Of a stretch of 64,000 nucleotides of DNA, positions 27,601 to 41,200 are shown in pieces. Positions within the stretch are counted from its first letter, which is position 1, and every line of letters begins with the position of its first letter. This DNA is from Mangifera indica (lineage: Eukaryota; Streptophyta; Magnoliopsida; Sapindales; Anacardiaceae). The notes under the pieces were generated by a model, which ran no database searches, was not told where the DNA came from, and was given only the letters and a program-made list of their open reading frames with translations. Both the position numbers and the translations under genes were made by a program. The DNA is taken from assembly GCF_011075055.1 (NCBI RefSeq), contig NC_058137.1:4392771-4456770 (forward strand). Direction: 5' to 3'.

Positions 27601-28679
27601 TGGATGCATTGGTTACATAGCAAACTCAATATGCTCTATATAAGAGAAAGAAAAAAATGCATTATCTGCAAAAGAACTAGTTAAAACCAAACCTTCACAG
27701 TATCAGTCAACGTTACTGAATGGACAAGTCAAAGTTATTTAAGTAAACCTTCTGGTAATTATTTTCCTTCATATATATATGCAAATATCATCTTCATTAA
27801 TAGATGTAAAACCTTATATTGATAACCACCGATTTGTGATAAGTTATAGAACATCACAAACCTCTTCTTCCGACACAGTCTCTGGAGTTTCCAGTTGATC
27901 AGTGAATGATGAAGTGCCTTCACCGTTGCTGCCGGGAACAAGGACTTTATCAGATGCAGCAACTGTCAAAGAAGAGGCATCATAATCTTTTGAAACCTTT
28001 CCAGCAAAGATCTTCGCTACAAACCAGCATCAAATTAGCTTTACAAGGCTGACAATTAAGAGAATTCTCAACACAGATTATTCTGTATTTTATATCACAT
28101 AATTCCATTCACATGGTGAGAAATTGAGAATATAAATTTGATCCACCAAAATACGATTTGCTAATGGCATGAACTTTCAATTAACATATCAAATGATCCA
28201 AGAAAACAACCAATCAAAAGACTTCTAATTATCCTCCTAAGTAAGAAATTTCAGAACTGAAGTAAAGCTGAAGTTCGCACTGATAGATATGATTTCAAAC
28301 AAATCGAACGTGACAATGAGCTTAGTCCACCATAACCACTCACTCCAGCACTCTTTGATTCAATCTCCGAGTTTGATGAAATCACACAGACATAAATGAT
28401 TCAAAATCATTGCTTATCGAGTAAAAATAAAAACGCAGAAAAAAAAAATCAATTTCCACAATAAAAAAGAATATCTGAGAAAAAATAAATTTGCTACAAA
28501 AAATAGAGTGCCAGTAAAATGAAGAAGTGAGAGCGGGAGAGAGTACGTGAAAGTGAGTTCTTCTTCAAGAAGAAAGAGAAACTTGAACTCCAGCGATCAC
28601 CATTGAAACAGCAGCTTGATTGAGTGGACTTGTAAACTGAAGGTACGCAAGGGAAGCGAATACCAGATGTGTAAACCAT
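12686..28679 (-). CDS. SBE2: 1,4-alpha-glucan (starch) branching enzyme, class II, plastidial
   Basis: 22 exons, read from the start: 28547-28679, 27862-28016, 26674-26912, 25523-25621, 24636-24678, 23967-24026, 22547-22627, 21544-21660, 21030-21113, 19954-20075, 19753-19872, 18397-18526, 18177-18287, 17299-17427, 16649-16752, 16386-16530, 15196-15343, 14926-15026, 13935-14012, 13544-13699, 12937-13011, 12686-12808. They join without frame break to 850 residues, the usual class II size. The enzyme cuts alpha-1,4 chains and rejoins them as alpha-1,6 branches in amylopectin. Seen: [10 protein letters not shown] start and Ser-rich transit peptide, acidic linker (about 90-160), IPPPG, CBM48 region (about 195-300), GH13 barrel with MDIVHS (413-418), nucleophile D485 in DGFRFDG, acid E540 in GED, D608 in SHDQA, and the C-terminal all-beta domain. 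An in-frame ATG further upstream exists, but the conserved family start is 28679. Confidence 0.95.
13161..13518. repeat. Two-copy tandem duplication (~197-bp period) in SBE2 intron 20
   Basis: The block starting AATATTTC at about 13162 recurs at about 13358, including the shared stretches ATTAAAAATTCATT, AAATTCAGTTTCTTAA and TAAGTATGCATAA. The copies differ by scattered substitutions, so the duplication is not very recent. It ends just before exon 20. Confidence 0.85.
15060..15121. repeat. Perfect 31-bp tandem duplication in SBE2 intron 17
   Basis: Two identical 31-base units beginning CAAGTCATTAAAGAACCATC abut each other, 34 bases upstream (in gene direction) of the exon 18 acceptor. Perfect identity implies a recent slippage event. 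The pair overlaps the polypyrimidine or branch-point region of that intron. Confidence 0.95.
16350..16372. repeat. (AAT)n microsatellite in SBE2 intron 16
   Basis: About eight AAT trinucleotides, flanked on both sides by a short direct repeat AAGAACACAACTAA. It lies 14 bases from the end of exon 16, in the intron's donor side. Confidence 0.9.
19021..19450 (+). mobile_element. Ty1/copia retrotransposon remnant (RNase H end plus LTR scrap)
   Basis: The plus strand reads SAINIV, stop, [19 protein letters not shown], then an intact [15 protein letters not shown], which is the characteristic C-terminal end of copia reverse transcriptase/RNase H (the family's KHV.ID.HFI...ADILTK pattern). An in-frame TAA breaks it. 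A purine-rich TTGAAAGGAG tract near 19270 followed by TTTTGG resembles the polypurine tract and LTR border, and T-rich sequence continues to about 19450. The fragment sits antisense inside SBE2 intron 11 (18527-19752). The right boundary is approximate. Confidence 0.75.
21813..22160. mobile_element. Possible solo-LTR-like insertion in SBE2 intron 7
   Basis: The segment has a G-rich start (GGGGGGAAGGGGGGTGG), a TATAAAAGC box near 21970, and a later stretch ending in a C-run, and it differs in composition from the surrounding intron. Immediately to its left, a 30-base block containing AGAGTTCTAGGTTCAGGATA occurs twice (21703-21733 and 21785-21812), suggesting a local duplication connected with the insertion. 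No TG...CA border with target duplication was confirmed, so the identity is tentative. Confidence 0.3.
22749..22940. mobile_element. hAT-like MITE in SBE2 intron 6
   Basis: The 192-bp element starts TAGGGCTGGATTCGAAGCGA and the reverse complement of its right end starts TAGGGCTGGATACGAGCCGA, giving 18 of 20 terminal matches. Flanking 8-mers are CCTGAAAC (22741-22748) and CCTGGAAT (22941-22948), six of eight identical, which fits an aged 8-bp hAT target duplication. It belongs to the same family as 40959-41311. It lies about 120 bases upstream, in gene direction, of the exon 7 acceptor and does not touch the splice site. Confidence 0.8.
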
Positions 28680-31600
28680 ATTTGAATATTCTAGAGAAAG
28701 AGAAAAAGAAAAAAAGAAATATGAATTTGAAGATGAGACGGAGAGATGGATAGATCTTGATATTACTGATATTATTATAATAATTATTATTAATATTGGT
28801 GAAATCAACGCACCGAGAGAAGCGTGAGCAGAGGAGAAAAATATCAAAGTTTGTTTTGCTTTTGAATGTTTATTGTTGTTAAGTGTTTGGTGTTCGCTCT
28901 GGCTCGTGGCGAGAGCTGTGAGATATACTGGTACGTGTATAGCGGAGGATTGCATGGGGAAGAGAGTATTGGTGGGTCCCACCAGGATGATTCTCCATCG
29001 TCCATTTATCAGTATTTGTTTAAATATCGGAAAATGTGGGACCGCTACGTGGAACAAAAACCCTTTTTAATTATGTAACTGAAGATGAGAGGGGTAGGGC
29101 TGTTGTGTATCTTTATTTATTTTTTGAGTTCCCCTTCTAGTAATTCTCGTTTTAATTTCTTTGCTTTTTAAACGGGAGAGGAAAAGTCTCTTTCTAGTAG
29201 CGGAAGAATTTTGCTCTATCTTCGGCTGACCAACAGGATGTTGCCATCTCACCACTAAAAACATCTTAAATAGTGAACTTTTTGCTGCTGCCTCCAATTT
29301 ACCAGATGAAGGACATTATCTGATTAACAATGACACAAACAACTTTTACATATACTTATTATCCTTACGGGATGGTACATAAATCATGATCCCTTTTGCA
29401 TCTAAAAGGCTTCTAATTAAAATGTTTTTTTATTTTTTTTATAGACAAAAGTGCTAATGATCCTAAGGTTATTTTAGTAATTTTTTACAAAGCTCCTAAA
29501 AATCTTTATAGTTTGGAGATATAGAATTTAAGCTATAATATATCATTAAAAATTATCAATCATGTTTAGTGAAAAGAATTATTTTTCTATTTTAAAAATA
29601 CATAAATGTCAACTTGGAGTAACCTATTATATTAGTAGGATTAGATTCAAATCGAATTAAATTTAAATTTATCGAACTCACTTCAAAGTTGTTTGAGCTC
29701 GGTTAGTTTGAGAAGAGTTAAATTTTAGTTCGATTTGAGTTTAAACTTTAAATGAGTTCAAAGTTAGACTCAATATTGTAATCAAGTAAAAAAAAGATTA
29801 AAATAATATTATTTTAATCAATTTATATTAAAATTTTTCAAGCTCGTGGAGAGTTGAATAGTCATTAAATTTGAGTCAATAATATTTAACTTTCAAAATC
29901 AAATTTAAACTTAAATTTGTTTTAAGTTCATTCGAACCTAGTTTGTTTTCAAACTTGAACTCAAATCTAACCTACTTAAAAGGATGAAGTTATTTTGTTA
30001 AGTGTTGCATTATTTTGTTTTTTACAAGAAATTTTATTCAAATCAAATTAATTTTTAAGATAAAATCAGTTATACTGATCAAGTATTATTTGTTTGTATT
30101 TCTTATTTATTATCAATTTGTTGAAATTTTAGTAATCAAATTTGTTTAAAAAATAATATATAATCATAGAGTTTAACATTTAAGAAAAAGGTAAAAATGA
30201 AATGCATTACACGATTAAATTTAACACTATCAAACATACTATAATTACATAATTACTGAAAATTTGAGTTAAAAATTTTTTCAAGCAGTATTTTCAAAAT
30301 TCTGTATGGGCTGGTAAAAGCAAACGCTAAACGCTACTGGATGATGTCATTTCCATGATAGAGTCTTAAAGGCATTTCCCATCACTGCTCGTTGTCTGAT
30401 TAGTCATAAGTGGACTGGTTAGATCACTACCCAGTTGGTTTAGTTTAAAAGTAAGAGGTTTAATGATTAGTTTAATAATTTATCTTTTATTATTTATATT
30501 ATCTTATTTGATTTATTAATAATAAAAGATTATGATAATATTTTATTAATAATACTGATATAAAAATAATATAGATGATAATCTAAGTACTATATTTATC
30601 TTATGTATTAAAAGATTACTATGATAATATTAATTTTATTATAATTATATTAGTATTTATTAATTTTTTGAAACAAAATAAATTTACTTTTAATTAATAT
30701 AATAAATAATATAAAACATTTAAAAATAATTATATTTAAAGACATTTAAGTAAAATAATTTATTAATATTATTTTATTATCTTTAACCAAATACAATAAT
30801 TATTTATATCTATCAGATTTTATTAAACATAATAATCATTTATATTAAATAATTTTTTAAATAATCTGTCTTTAAGATAATTATTTTATTTTAATAATAA
30901 AATATTATTTAAACCAAATACTCTTTTATGAGATTTCTCATGAGAAAATTTCACTAAAAAACATGAGGATAGTTTAAGGAATTCAAAAAAAAAATTTATA
31001 ATAAATTTTTTTAATAATATTTTAAAATTAAAATTTTAAATTAGATTTTAAATTGTCAGATTTAATAATTATAAAATAGTTATTATATTTAAAATTTTAT
31101 TTATTTAATATAACCAATAAGATTTTAATATAAATAGGTTAATTTGAATTAAATTTTTTATTATTAAAAAAATCTAAAATGCCTAAGGTGATAGTTTGAG
31201 TAACAAACATGTAGAATTTTTAAAATATACAATTTGGATTAAAATTCGATGATATTATAAAAATCAAATATTTAAATTATTTAATATAATAATTACACGA
31301 TCAATTATTCAATTTTAAATTTTATGCTAAATAAATATTCAATTCGAGTGGGAATCATTAAAAAGGAGAAAACCTATCATACCCACAGTCACATCACATC
31401 ACATCATCATCGCATATTCCAAACCATGTTCCCATGTCCTAATCAAACCGAAGAGCATCATGCATCTTTCTTCATATCCAGAATCAGATTCTATACATTT
31501 CCTAAATTACATCTACACCCTCTAATTAAACTCTTCCAATCATTTCATAAAATAACAATATCATTGAATACCAGTTATTAATTTACAGTGTTTAATTCAA

Positions 31601-32254
31601 TCTCAGACTCTACAGACGTCACATTCATTGAATACCAGTGAAATAGAACAATCTTATGCATTGAATTACCAATAATCACATTCATCAAACTAAATTAATC
31701 TATCAAACACAACATGAACAATTAGAAACCACTGCATTTATCCACAAAAGCCCTTTACCAAAAAGAGATAAATAACAAATTTCCTAATAACCAAAGACAA
31801 ATACTCAAATTAGAGAGGTTTAATTCCCATTAGCAACATAATTGGTACTCAAATTCAACAATTTCTAATAACTAAACTCAAGAGGGGTAGTTTGATAGTA
31901 ATAATTCTAAAATGAAAACCCCAAGTTTAGTTATCAATCCTACACCAAGTAAAATAACAATATCATATTGAGAATTAAGCTTTTTCTTGCAAGTATATGT
32001 TGTCCAAGTGGTAACAAGGCCCTGTGAGGGCAAAGATAGATTTATGATTCTAATTGTAGGAATAAATTGGTAATTATGAGTACAAACCATATCTATGTTC
32101 ATAAAAAATAAGGACTAAAGAAAAATAATAATATTGAAAGGCAGACAAATATACAGGAAAATTATTGTTTCCTCATCCCAGACTGATTATATAAAAAAAA
32201 TTTCCTATGTGATATGTGTATAAACTACTTACATACATGTTCAAGATTTGGCTG
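28680..32254. other. Intergenic region between SBE2 start and ABCG gene A end
   Basis: It contains the SBE2 leader and promoter (right of 28679) and the 3' flank of gene A. A GC-richer stretch lies at 28860-29080. From about 29330 to 31320 the sequence is very AT-rich with no coding frame. Small open frames at 31324-31581 and 31878-32102 have no recognisable motif and are not called. A decayed hAT-like element is listed separately. Confidence 0.55.
29636..29974. mobile_element. Degenerate hAT-like MITE
   Basis: The left end TAGGATTAGATTCAAATCGA and the reverse complement of the right end TAGGTTAGATTTGAGTTCAA resemble the hAT-like termini at 22749 and 40959. The interior shows the same alternating GAGTT/GAACTC motifs, though AT-enriched. 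No 8-bp target duplication is visible, so this is an old copy. Confidence 0.45.
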
Positions 32255-35200
32255 TTATCTCCTTTGGAAGTTGAGGAACTTGATGCCATAGGCAAACACA
32301 AAGAAGAAGAGCAGAACCCATGCCATATGAACAATGGCAACAACGGGAAGGAAATCATATTCATACCCCAAATACTCTTTAAGGAATTGCTTCACAGTTG
32401 TTGAATTTCTTCCTGGAACAATAACAGTTTTACCATTGTCACCCAACTGCGAAGTTACAAGGCCATAGATGGTCCAAGCCATGGGGGAAAGCCAATAGTA
32501 CCACCTTGACCATGCAGGAAGTTGCTGCAAGGTGTTATGTAAGGAGAGTGAAATTTTTTATGCAAGGGATAAATGATATTAAACTAGAAATATAGTGAAG
32601 AAAAATGAAAAGTACAATCCTTGTATTAAAGTTGATGGGTATTGCAATGCAGAAAAATTATTTAGTGTGAAGTCACATACAGCTCGAGGAATGAGAAAAC
32701 CAGAGAACAAGTTCCACAAGCTCAGGAAGAAGGACATTAGAATGGCAGCGATTTGGTGCCCTGGAGTCAATGCCACAACCATCATCCCATACAGTGTAAA
32801 GTAGATAAAGCACATGAATATGAAATAGAAGAACATGAAGAATTTTGCCCCCTGCCACTCAAATCCAATCATGGAGTAGAGGATAAGAGTGTACATGATA
32901 GTTTGAATAAACACATACAGTATCTCTATTAGCACCTGGAAAATCAGAAAAAGTAAATTAGTCAAGTTTTTTGTGGCTTCGCAAGCATTTTACTTCAAAC
33001 AGAACAATTTTTACATTAGCTTTTCTGGTTTAGGCTTAACAAAAACTAAAAATCTTGACCATTTGATTCACATTTTCTAGTTTGAAAGCAGTAAGCTACT
33101 GTTATATGTTCCATTAGAAGGGGCAAAAACACATGTAAATTATAGAAGAGATGAGATTTTTTTACTTGAGCAAACGCGTAAGGTACGGCAGAATACATCC
33201 CAGCTGCTCTTTCACGGTAAAAAACTGTCCTCTCAATATCAACAACTGATTGCACACCAGTAGCATTGGCAGCTCCGAGGAAAGTCATAGCAGCATACAC
33301 AGCTCCTAAAAGGTTAATCAGATCTTGCTGATTGGTTCTGTACAAAATATAACTAAATGAATCAAGGTCCAAACAAAAGCCAAATTCTTAGATTTTCATC
33401 CAGATGAGGAGAAAAACAATGAATAACTATGGAAAAGAGGTTTTCATCCATTACTTCTTCAAACAAGCAAGATACTTGAATCCACATGATTATTTTACAA
33501 AGAGATTTTATTGTTGGTTAATGAATTGTGTGATAATATCTAAAATTCTAGAAAACATTATTTATAGATCTTTTGCCATTGGCCCTTTATGGGTGATCAA
33601 TTAGCTAAACGTAAGGAAAAAGTTAACTTACGTTTTTTGACCTTTGTTCCAGAAGACAAGACCAAAAAGAAGGCCAATGCATAATGTCAGGATAAACCGG
33701 ATGGAATTATATTTAGGGTGTCTCCAGTAAGACCAAAATTGTTTCCAGAAGCAAGCTTTGCACTGAGTAAAAAAGGATCCCGAGTACTTGGTCAGGAAGA
33801 AGAGATCATTGGAGCCTGGAGCTGGAGTACTAAGCTCTTTAATAAGTTCTTGATTCCTCCTGAAAGTTTGTCAAGATAAAAATCACTTAGAACGAGACTT
33901 AATTGGAATTCTAGGTCACATGGGAAAAGGTCAAAAAACAGTAAAATACTATGTATTGATACACTCAAACTTACTGATATAAAGAGGAGTTGGCATAGAT
34001 TTCAGCAAAATCCATGTCCATCCGAGCCTCGATCGAAGGAGCAGTGACCTCAAGCATCCATGTAGCTGGATTGTATCCATCCTTAATTTTAGGAACTCCT
34101 GGGATAGCCTAAAAATTGGGTTATAAATATTATTTGGCATCAATGCAATATAAAAGCCAAGAATTCATTAAGAATTTCACTTAAAAAAATGACTAATTAC
34201 ATGTGAGGGACATGAAATTAAACTAATTAGACCCTAATCTTTGTATATTTTCTATTGACAGAACCAATTATACAGACAGTAAAACATGAAATATTCACCT
34301 CAAAATATTCTATGAGTTTGTGAGAATGGCGACCAAGGAGTCCTGTATAAATGATTTGTCCACCTCGTTTCATCAATAGTAGCTGTAATAAGCACAATAC
34401 TGAGTTGCATACATCATGAATAAGAAAACATGAAAAAAAAAAAGAAATGGAGCATTACATCATCAAAAGCTTCAAAAATGTCTATGCCTGGTTGGTGAAT
34501 AGTGCACACAACAGTTCTTCCTGTATCCACTGTATTTCTCACAGTACGCATGACAATGGCAGCTGCTCTAGCATCAAGACCAGATGTTGGCTCATCCATG
34601 AAAATGATAGAGGGGTTAGCAACCAGCTCTACAGCTATTGTTAACCTCTTTCTTTGTTCTGTTGAAAGACCATCTATTCCTGGAAGCCCAACTAAAGCAT
34701 TCCTCAATGGTTTGAGCTCAATCAATTCCATAACTTCTTCAACAAACATCTGCATGACCCATTGAGGTGAATTTACTTACAGTGGAATCATCAGCTAATT
34801 GTTCAAAATATAATCAAGAGAGAAAAAAATTCCATCAGAGTTCAAGAATATATTATACCACAAGAATTTCAACATACCTTCCGCAATTTTGTATCAATTT
34901 CTGAAGGAAGACGAAGCCAGGCTGAGTAGAGGAGTGATTCATAAACAGTAATATGAGGTGAATGAATGTCATTCTGCTCACAATAACCACTCACACGTGT
35001 AAATGTTTCTTGGTTCTTTGGATAGCCAGAAATGTGAATGCTTCCTTCAATATACCCTCCAGTTTTCCTTCCTGCTAAGACATCCATCAGAGTTGTCTTC
35101 CCTGCACCACTTACACCTACTAGTGCCGTCAATACCCCTGGTCTGAAAGCACCACTAACATCTCGTAGAAGTTGAAGGCGATCTTCTTCTACTCCTTGAG

Positions 35201-38200
35201 TCTTCATTTCCTGATAAGCAATGATAATTAATTTATCTCAATATATGATTGTGAGAATCAAAACTTTTCAACAAGATCATGCATTTACATACCATTAACA
35301 ATGTTAAAAAGAAATATTTAGTTACTTTATGTACTTAAAAGAAGTCATTCTAATTCTTTTAGAGGTGGTTAACTAAAAATTGCAACCACTATGTAAATGA
35401 CAATACATATTGTTCTCGAATGATCGCCCAAGTTCCATGACTTTATGTTATAGTTCATAGGGCGGGGATTCAATCTGAGTCAACCTGTAATAGAGCTAGC
35501 TTGAGATCGACTTAAATTCAGAAGGGTTAACTTAAGGTCAGTTCGAAATTAATGAACTGAATTTTCCTTAACTCGAGGTTGACTCTATTTGTAAAATCGA
35601 GTCTCAAATTCGGCTCGAATCTAATTCGACTTTGGACTTGATCCAAACCGAACTTAAACTCAACTCGTTTTTTAAAACGAGTCTAATCCTTGACTTGAGC
35701 TCAGATCGAACGCGATCTACTCTAACTCAAACTTAGCTTGTTCAATCTAAGCTTGAGCCAACTTAGATCACGTCTAGGCCTTTTAGAAGAGACCTAGAGG
35801 TCAAGCCACCTAGTTATTAGTGTTTATTTCATTGCTCATGCTGATCTTAGTGCAGTTCATCATTGACTGGCAATGGTAAGTGTTAATTCTGTCATGAAAT
35901 GATAAGATTTCCAGGTACCTAATGACATGGATATTTGGTTATGGTTTTGAAAATGTCAGAGGGTTAATTTGAATAATCAGAAAAGCTTCCAGGATAAGCA
36001 AAAGTCCACTTAAGATAAATATCTGCTAGAAGATGAATGACTTACAATAGGCATATCCACGTAGTAGTTCACATGGTTGAATACAAGTGAAAGGGGCTGA
36101 AAGGGCAAAATCATTCCTCTTTTACAGTCAGCAAGGTTAACCATTTCTGATGAACTTCTCACTGCCAAGTTAAAACCTGTACTTGTTTGTCAAAGTTAGT
36201 GCATTAGAATATCATTTGATTTTATGGAAAGTTCATGGCCTAACAATCTGAAACATAAGTTTGCTATTAGATATTGGATATTGGTAGTATGCTGATTACT
36301 GATATGTTCTACTATGAATGCTTTGAAACATAACTATTTATTTGCTCATCATTTAGTGTCTTCTTCTTTGTAAATCTTTAAGAAGTGGGTGAAGGCTTGT
36401 GGACAAAGCTGGAATACCATCTCATGACTGGTACTGGTAAATAACATACTCCAAGATACATATTTTTGTTATAATTATTAGCTCCATTTAATACAGTTTT
36501 CACTTCATGTTTATGCATTTGATATACCAGCTTTAATTCTTGTATCAAATAGAACCTGACTTTGGTGAACTCAAAGGAGAAAGAGTTGGAGGGATTCAGT
36601 CGAGAACAGATGAGAATGTAAGACAAGTTACCTACAGGCAACAGCATCTGATAGTAAACAATTTCTGCGTAGAAAGCTCCTAAAATCTTTATAGCTAAAA
36701 AAATATTCAGTTAAACAGCATATACCTAAAGTGTTGCTACATACAAAAAATTTCTAAAAAAAAAATTGTTGGCCATTCTATTGTCCACATTTTGACATGA
36801 TTAAAAAGGCTCACAAGGAAAAATAGTAAAAAGGAAAAAACATAAACCTTCTACTCCATGTCCCTCAGAGGCTTGCTTTTTCTTCTTGTCTCCATTATCC
36901 TCTAAGACAGTTGCCTTTGACTGACCAAAAGCTGAAAAAAATTTCCAATACAATTATTAAATATTGAAACTTGAACTCTGTAAAAGATATCCAGAGGAGA
37001 AATTAGATCTAATAACTTACGACTCAAATAAGTCAATGCTCCAATGAAAAAAATGTTGAAGAGAAATGAAAATCCGAAAAGCGCCGCAATGCAAATCCAA
37101 AACCAATTCTCATCAGTGAAGAAGCCTCTAGTCTTAAGAAGTACCTCCCCAACTGTATGTGCATCAATGTTGGTGTCATTGTTGGGCTGCATCAGATTGT
37201 AACTTACAAAATCTTTTTGATGAATTAAGAATAAGAAAAACTAGATAGACTATAGTTTAGCTAAGTGAAAAATGCAATGCAAATAAAAAAGAGGATGATC
37301 AAAGCAAAATAGAACTTACGGTGCCCCATCTTTTATCAAGAAACTCATTGATAACTAGTGCATTTTGGCCGTACATCATAGGAGACACATAGTAGCCCCA
37401 CATAATCCATGGCTCAATGTCATCTTCAGGTAAAAAAGAAAAAAGATTTCTAAAATGAATCACTGTTTTAAGGAAAAAGTATCTCTAGCAATGAACCTAA
37501 TTATTTAGCAATATTTACTATCCAATACTAAGCATAATTAATTGAATTGCAAATAGGTTGTGGTTAAAATAAATAAATAAATAAAATAGCAAAGAGGGTT
37601 ACATTCTCACTTTTGGAAATAATAAATCCTCCAAGCAGAAAAACCATTAGTAAGGTGAAGGAACCCAGCAATTTTGATACAACTTCTGTTCTTCCAAGAG
37701 CAGCAATGAACCGAAAGAGGGACAGAGCCATCTGATGTACACCAAGTAATGCCAAAAATTGTCGGAAAAACCTACAGTAAAATAAAGGATTGTTAGCAAA
37801 AGAACTCTAGTAACTGATCTAGTTCTTATTACAGGTATTACAAAACACAAAACAGTAAAAACAATAATTACAATATCTTAACTTATAGTAGTTTTAAGCA
37901 GGTGATTATTAAGGACAGAACGAAACTAGATGAATTGCTTCACCTGCCAGGAGTGGGAGCAAAACCAATTGTGTAGTATGTCAGAAAGATCCATATAGCT
38001 GATTCCATAAACGATAAAGGGATCCTAAGAATCCATATAGGTAAGGCAAAAGCCCATGCAGGATAGAATAAGTGATCCCTTTGTTTATAGAAGACAGGAA
38101 GCTTCATAATAGTCAGTACAAGTTCTGCCATCCCATTAAACATCATATTAACTAAACTGAAGAACAAAGCTCCAAAATACTTTGTTCCACCAAATAAAAT

Positions 38201-41200
38201 GCCAGGTTCCATTTTTGATCTAAAGAACACGGACATGGCTATTAATGACATAATTGTTATCTGGGTAGTCTTGAATATATAAACAAAAGAATTACGCTTC
38301 ATTAGCAGCCACTCCCTTGAAAAACATGCCTTGAACAGCTCCCAATTTGGAAGGCCATACTTTTCTGTCACCAATGCAGCAGGGTGGGTTCTGGATTTAT
38401 CAAAAGGAACACTAAGATCAAATTCAATCTGTTGGCCAATGTGGAAAGAATTGAAACCTTTGACAAAATCAGAGACTGAAACAAATCTGTATGGCTGGTT
38501 CTTCCTAAACCAATACTGTTCCTGGTCCTTCTTGGAAATTACTTCTTGTAGAAAGTCAGCAACTCCTTTTCTGTCTGGGCATTTGAAACCCATGTATTCA
38601 AAAAATTGAAGGACGTTCCCTCGTGGACCTTGATAGACAATTTGACCTTCTGAAAGTAGGATAATGTCATCAAAAAGGTCATATATCTCTGGTGCTGGCT
38701 GTAGAAGAGAAATAATCATGGTTACATCCATAATATGAACCATTTGCCTCATGAACTTGCAAATTTGAAAAGTGGTTGAACTGTCCAATCCCGTTGATAT
38801 TTCATCCATTAGAAGAACCTTTGCTGGTCCCACTAACATCTCTCCTGCACTCAGAATTGTAATTTCTTAGACTTGCAATCCATGATCATAAATTATTAGA
38901 AATAAAGTGAAGATAAAGAAAATTAACATCTCAGATGCTTTGAAAGTTAGATTGAGCTTAATGTTATTTCAGTACAATGTATGCAAAATGAGTAACTGGA
39001 AACACTGATGATAATCGAATTTGAAGTCCGGAGGGAACAAAGAAGCAGTAAAGAATCATTTATAGAATGAAAAATGGTACTTGATGCATAAATAGGAAAA
39101 TAAAAGCAAATGCAATGGGTTTCATTTCGCATACAATTCAAAACTAGTAATAGAGGAGTAATGAAGAGGAAATTCAGAGTTCATAATATTGGTAATTAAC
39201 AAGCTGTTACGATAGGAGAAAGTTATATGTGAAAACACAAGAATATTCAGGAGTTGTCCTGGCAAACATACCAGTAGTCACACGCTTCCTTTGTCCACCA
39301 GAAACACCCCTTCTCATGTTATCACCGATTATAGTATCAGCGCACATATCCAAGCCAAGAATCTGTCAAAATTTCTGTAACTTAAGGTCTTGAAATGAGC
39401 TTCAAGAATCTTAATCAAATTATATAAATAAACAAACAAATTTGTAATGGAGAACAAACCTTGAGAATATAATCCGTAACCAAACTAGTTCTTTGACCTG
39501 CCACTGCTGTGGCTTTCATGAACATATCAATCTCAGGATCTGGTTGAATTCCAGCTTCTTTCTCCCTTCTTGTAAGTTCTGCTAGCATATAATATCTTGT
39601 TCCAACACCTAAACATCGCCCGGAGAAATCCAATGTCTCCCGCACTGTCATCTCTCCATAATGAAGATCATGTTGACTAATATACGCACAAGTCCTCTGA
39701 GGAACAAACTCATGCAATTCATATCCGCAGTAGGTAATTTTCCCAGATGCCTGTTCATCAGTCCAACTTATCTCAAATTCTCTCAGATAACAACACAGTT
39801 ATACCAGTTCATGCAAAAAATAATAATAATGATGATGAAAGGAAATTGGAAAGTAACCCTTAGGTCTTTATCAAGTTTGCCTGCAAGAGCCAGCAAGAAT
39901 GTTGTTTTCCCAGAGCCTGGAGAACCCAGAAGAAGCGTCATCCTAAAATATTTTTCCCCATTTTAGTCACTGATACAATATAATTTTTTTTAAAAATGAA
40001 AACACAACAAACTTAAATACTGTGAAAATACCTGGATGGTTTGAGGACTCCACTGACATCTTTAAGAATCTGGATTTTTCTTTTCTTAGATGGGGCAAGA
40101 CGAAGTGATACCAGAGTGCTCTATTTTTCCATGAAAAAACAAAAGTAGAGACCCAAAACTCAAGTATTCAGGAACACCCTCAATCCAACTGACAAACAAG
40201 TTCAAATTCAAATTGAAAAACTGAAATCAAACAAAATAAAAAGTAACTACAAATTTTCTTTCCCATTGATGAAATTTTCTACCCATACAACATAGCTATA
40301 ATTGAGTTTGAAATGTAGCCCACAAAAAGCATATATTTCTACTCTCTTATCTGTATATAAAATTTTAAAGCACTCAGAGAACTTAAAAAACAGAGACTCT
40401 ATCCCAACCTTAGCATGAGATTTTCTTATACTGCTTGTAAAATCTACAAAGTTGAGTTTGTGAGAAGAATCTTAAAACTGACAGGAATTTGAGTGGCTCA
40501 TTGTCCTTTCTAAGACCGTGAGGAGTTCTCTAAATTTTGTAGTGGGAAATAAGGGAAAAGTACTATTTCCCACCCATTTTTTCGGCTTATTTTTCACCCA
40601 TAACTAAACTGCCGTCCAATTCCTTAATCAGGAATAGGATTAAACTTGGTATTTTACTATTTAAAACCTTAAAACTTTAACATTTCACCATTTCCCCCCT
40701 CCAGATTTTAAAAATTAACAACTCAACCCATCCTCAAAGTTTAAAAATTTTAGATTTCACCCCTAGAGTTTGCTTCCTTCTTCGGCCACCACCAACGACT
40801 GACACATTCCACCAATCTCGCATCTCCGACTATAAAAAATGATCAAAGATGACCCTTTGTCCCCTAGATCTGAAAGAATAGACGAAGGAAGATACTTTGT
40901 CGTACTTCGTCGTTACTTCTAGACAACGCGACTAGTGACGAAGGACAACGTCATCTGGTAGGGCTGGATTTGAGTCGAGCTAAGCTCAACTCGATTCATA
41001 TATGAGCGGCTCGAGTTCGGCTCGAGCTCAACTTGAGCTCAGCTCGGCTCGGCTCATTTCAGGCTCGCGTTCGGCTTGACTCGTTTCGGCTCGGTTCGGC
41101 TCGTTTTTTCTTACCAAAACGACATCGTTTTTTCTTACCAAAATGACATCGTTTTTAATATATATTAATCAAAACGACGTCGTTTTGTATAAAAAATTTT

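Noticed and set aside
28680..29057. In-frame N-terminal extension of SBE2 upstream of 28679
   Set aside because: The class II family starts with MVYT..., present at 28679; the upstream extension has no transit-peptide features or family match.
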